Positions 22,171 to 24,439 of a DNA stretch of 24,439 nt are shown here, one piece after another. Origin of the DNA: JAHDBG01 sp963922315 (GTDB taxonomy: Bacteria > Pseudomonadota > Gammaproteobacteria > Chromatiales > Chromatiaceae). A program made the translations under genes and the position numbers. The notes beneath the pieces were generated by a model, which made no database searches, was not told the DNA's origin, and worked only from the letters and a program-made list of their open reading frames with translations. The stretch covers positions 1 through 24,439 of the forward strand of contig CAWUID010000032.1 in assembly GCA_963922315.1 (NCBI GenBank), written 5' to 3'. Each line of letters opens with the position of its first letter. The stretch's first letter is position 1.

Positions 22171-23283
22171 TCAGAAGGACACCAGGTCATAGCTGGTGCT
22201 GCGCCCGCCGGCAGTTGACCGGCACAGGATGCCTCGTTGTACCAGCGCTGTGATGTCCCGTAATGCCGTATCCGTGGAACATTTTGCCAGCCTGGCCCAT
22301 TTACGACTGGTCAGCTTGCCTGCAAACCCATCCAGCAGCCGATTCAGCACCCGAATCTGACGCGGATTCAGGGCACAACCTGACCATTGCTGCCAGAAAC
22401 GTGCCTTATTCAGTACCGCCGAAACAATGTCATCTGCATGATTCAGGGCACGTTGCAGACAACCAATGAACCAGTCCAGCCAGGCTGTAATCACCAGACT
22501 GCCACGTTGCGTCTGCTCCAGTAATTGGTAATAGGTATCACGTTCACACTGAATCTGCGCAGACAGACTGTAAAACTTATGTGGCGAAGATTCGGCCCGG
22601 GACAGCATCAGATCACTGATCGCGCGCGCAATACGTCCGTTGCCGTCGTCAAACGGGTGAATCGTCACGAACCATAGATGTGCGATAGCCGCTCGGATGA
22701 TCGGATCAACTGGCTGATCCTGATTAAACCAGTACAGAAACGCATCCATCTCTGTGGCGATACGCGCCGCCGGAGGTGCCTGATAATGCACCCGCTCCCG
22801 ACCGATCGGACCGGACACAATCTGCATCGGACCCGTAGCGTCATCCCGCCAGGCCCCAACACGAACACGGTTGAGTCCGCTGAACTGACTCGGAAATAAG
22901 GCCGCATGCCAGCCGAACAAGCGTTCGGCCGTCAGCGGCTGCTGACTATTCCGGACAGCATCCAGCATCATCTCAACCACGCCATCCACATGACGATCTG
23001 CCGGGGCAAGCGCGCCGATGTCTACGCCCAGACGACGTGCAATGGAAGAACGTACCGTACTCTGGTTTAATCGTTCGCCCTCTATTTCGCTGGTCTTAAC
23101 CACATCCGCAGTCACCGCTTGCAGGGTAGTCTGCTGGCGCAGATCAAACCCGATTGTTTGCAACCGCCCGAGCCAGTAGCCCCGGGCATGGCAAACCTGC
23201 ATCAATGGCTCAGTGAGCGCCGTGAGATCATATTGCCAATGCGGCCAGTCTGGCTGTTGCCAGATATATTCATCGCTTATCAT
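22171..23283 (-). CDS. Fic family protein with DUF4172 N-terminus and C-terminal winged helix
   Basis: Fic proteins usually transfer AMP from ATP to Ser, Thr or Tyr of a target. The catalytic motif is complete: HPFDDGNGRIAR (residues 209-220) with the catalytic His and Mg-binding Asp. An inhibitory-helix motif TSEIEG (64-69) precedes the core, as in class II Fic proteins, so the enzyme is probably self-restrained. The N-terminal YIWQQPDWPHWQYD matches the DUF4172 region. Residues ~300-370 (SRKWARLAKCSTDTALRDI, LVQRGILCR) look like a winged helix-turn-helix. I chose the ATG at 23283 (370 residues); a GTG at 23325 would add 14 residues that look like non-coding repeat. It is divergent from the truncated gene on the plus strand. 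Confidence 0.9.
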   Translation of the reverse strand: MISDEYIWQQPDWPHWQYDLTALTEPLMQVCHARGYWLGRLQTIGFDLRQQTTLQAVTADVVKTSEIEGERLNQSTVRSSIARRLGVDIGALAPADRHVDGVVEMMLDAVRNSQQPLTAERLFGWHAALFPSQFSGLNRVRVGAWRDDATGPMQIVSGPIGRERVHYQAPPAARIATEMDAFLYWFNQDQPVDPIIRAAIAHLWFVTIHPFDDGNGRIARAISDLMLSRAESSPHKFYSLSAQIQCERDTYYQLLEQTQRGSLVITAWLDWFIGCLQRALNHADDIVSAVLNKARFWQQWSGCALNPRQIRVLNRLLDGFAGKLTSRKWARLAKCSTDTALRDITALVQRGILCRSTAGGRSTSYDLVSF

Positions 23284-23344
23284 GCGGCGAATATGGCACT
23301 TATTCACCGCAAAGTCAACATTCACCGCAAATAATGCGGCGAAT
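23282..23344. repeat. Four copies of a TTCRCCGCA-type motif at the fic start (probable operator)
   Basis: ATGCGGCGAAT occurs at 23282-23292 and 23334-23344, and ATTCACCGCAAA at 23302-23313 and 23320-23331. The first is nearly the inverse of the second, so the region holds four half-sites: two in each orientation around a central direct repeat of 18-bp spacing. It overlaps the start of fic and the region upstream of the divergent truncated gene. The winged helix of the Fic protein makes autoregulation plausible. Confidence 0.6.
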
Positions 23345-24181
23345 CTACCCGCAACGAACCCTCTCTATGCGATTGCAAATACACAGGAAGAACGTATCCT
23401 GAATGAAAAACGTCGCGGTAAAGACCTGCCATTTGATCTGTATCCGGTGCCCATAACCACCTTATGTGATCTGTCACAACTGATTTTTCAGTCTGAATAT
23501 CTGCCGCAGGCATTCGCTGAGGATATCCTGCAGCAGAATGAGCGTAGCGCGACAGAGCGCCTGGCTTCCTGCCGCATGATCTGCTCGCCAGAAGACACGA
23601 CCCCTATCATTACAGGATTACTGGCAATCGGGAAAAGTCCGCAGGATTTTTTACCCGGCGCCTGCATTCAGTTTCTGCGTATTGACGGCACAGCACTGGC
23701 AGACCCGGTGGTTGACGAGGCTAAGATTGGCGGCAATCTGGTTGATCTGTTACGGCGCACAGAAGAAAAGCTCGCAGCCCATAACCGAATCGCAGTCGAC
23801 ATCACTTCAGCCGCGACCCATACCATCAGCCAACCTTACCCTCCCGTTGCACTCCAACAGATTCTGTACAATGCGGTATTACATCGGACTTATGAAGGTA
23901 CCAATGCACCTGTTCGGGTGTACTGGTTCAATGACCGGATTGAAATTCATAATCCGGGTGGGCCATATGGCAACGTCACAACCGAAAATTTCGGTCAGCC
24001 CGGCGTAACCGACTATCGTAATCCGAACATCGCGGATGTGTTGAAGACCTTCGGCTTTGTACAGGCGTTTGGTCGCGGCATTGCCACCGCCGAACGAGCT
24101 ATGCAACACAATGGTAACCCACCCTTGTCATTCAGCACCGGGCAGACTGCTGTGGTCTGTACCTTACGAGACAAATCATGA
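23282..24181 (+). pseudogene. RecG/AlbA-type ATP-binding transcriptional regulator, N-terminally truncated
   Basis: From about 23380 the frame encodes the middle and C-terminal parts of the family often annotated as ATP-binding, AlbA_2 or RecG-like: EERILNEKRRGKDLPFDLYPV, DLSQLIFQSEYLPQAF, then LQQILYNAVLHRTYEG, RIEIHNPGGPYG and NIADVLKTFGFVQAFGRGI, the C-terminal HATPase-like part. Full-length members begin with an AlbA_2/Schlafen DNA-binding domain of roughly 100 residues, which is missing here. The only upstream in-frame ATG (23282) gives 33 residues of repeat-derived sequence first. That ATG shares the CATG palindrome with the fic ATG on the other strand. It is probably a remnant, though a functional short protein cannot be excluded. 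Confidence 0.72.
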
Positions 24182-24206
24182 CCGCACCTGTATTAACCTT
24201 TTCTAA
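24178..24206 (+). pseudogene. 5' remnant of a gene interrupted by the insertion sequence
   Basis: An ATG overlaps the stop of the preceding gene as ATGA, a common coupling arrangement, and opens MTAPVLTFSK. The frame then runs into the apparent IS end and stops at 24225. It may be the start of an operon partner cut by the insertion. The fragment is too short to identify. Confidence 0.3.
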
Positions 24207-24439
24207 GAACCTGTTTACGATCTAATATTAAGCCTGCCAAAATATATTATGAGGACAAACCATGAGAGCTGACTACCCAAGTGATATCAGCCGTGATCAA
24301 TTTGAGTCCATACGCGAGTTATTGGAACAAGCCCGGAAGAAAACCAAGCCACGTATGGTGGACTTATATGACGTATTTTGTGCGGTTTTATATGTTCTGA
24401 AAAGCGGTTGTCAGTGGCGTATGCTACCGTGTGATTTTC
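24207..24439 (+). mobile_element. Left end of an IS5-family insertion sequence (runs off the window)
   Basis: The probable terminal repeat starts at GAACCTGTTTACGATCT (24207) just after TAA, which would fit the 3-bp TNA target duplication of the IS1031 group. A transposase start follows 55 bp later. The right end lies outside the window, so the inverted repeat and duplication cannot be confirmed here. Confidence 0.6.
24262..24439 (+). CDS. IS5-family transposase, partial (N-terminus only)
   Basis: The first 59 residues are present and the frame is open to the window edge. MRADYPSDISRDQFESI followed by VFCAVLYVLKSGCQWRMLP matches the DUF4096 N-terminal domain of IS5-type transposases, whose hallmark is a SGCQWRxLP-like segment. 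The DDE catalytic domain would lie beyond the window. GAGGA is 6 nt before the ATG. Confidence 0.85.
   Translation, partial: MRADYPSDISRDQFESIRELLEQARKKTKPRMVDLYDVFCAVLYVLKSGCQWRMLPCDF

Noticed and set aside
23302..23331. CRISPR array
   Set aside because: There are only two short direct copies with an 18-bp period, no spacers and no cas genes; an operator explains them better.

Overview
The window reads as a piece of a gammaproteobacterial chromosome. It has LPS genes (lpxK, kdsB), a canonical grpE-dnaK-dnaJ heat-shock operon, RnfC, DUF3530 and DUF4426 secreted proteins, and a tRNA for initiator methionine. I cannot name the genus. No stretch longer than about 300 bases lacks a gene; the longest gap (583-789) holds the tRNA promoter and one short inverted repeat.

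Region 1 (1-8177) is core housekeeping DNA of moderate to high GC. It runs: a small secreted protein of unknown function (minus), initiator tRNA-fMet with promoter and terminator (plus), ribF and lspA (minus, overlapping), then a long plus-strand run. That run is hemH, a DUF3530 protein, a DUF4426 protein, a CDP-alcohol phosphatidyltransferase, lpxK, a Trm112-like protein, kdsB and tsaD. The last five overlap one another by 11-13 nt at every junction.

Region 2 (8200-16679) is markedly AT-richer and looks acquired. It is a phosphonate biosynthesis locus: PEP mutase, phosphonopyruvate decarboxylase, and a fusion of an HxGH-type cytidylyltransferase with a 2-aminoethylphosphonate (AEP) transaminase. 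Together these predict PEP -> phosphonopyruvate -> phosphonoacetaldehyde -> AEP -> CMP-AEP. Around them lie an ATP-grasp ligase, a TagB/TagF-like CDP-linked phosphotransferase, and a 925-residue membrane protein joining a YidC/Oxa1-like domain to a sulfatase/phosphotransferase-superfamily domain. I infer a cell-surface molecule decorated with, or polymerised from, AEP or an aminoacyl-AEP. The YidC-sulfatase fusion is the most unusual item. A cluster of four adjacent hairpins separates the mutase and decarboxylase genes.

Region 3 (16681-22135) is core again, all on the minus strand: grpE-dnaK-dnaJ with a recognisable sigma-32 type promoter, followed by an rnfC separated from all other rnf genes. 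Region 4 (22171-24439) is accessory. It holds a Fic-family AMPylase, a divergent N-terminally truncated RecG/AlbA-like ATP-binding gene whose shared start region carries four copies of a TTCRCCGCA-type motif, and the left end of an IS5-family insertion sequence at the window edge.
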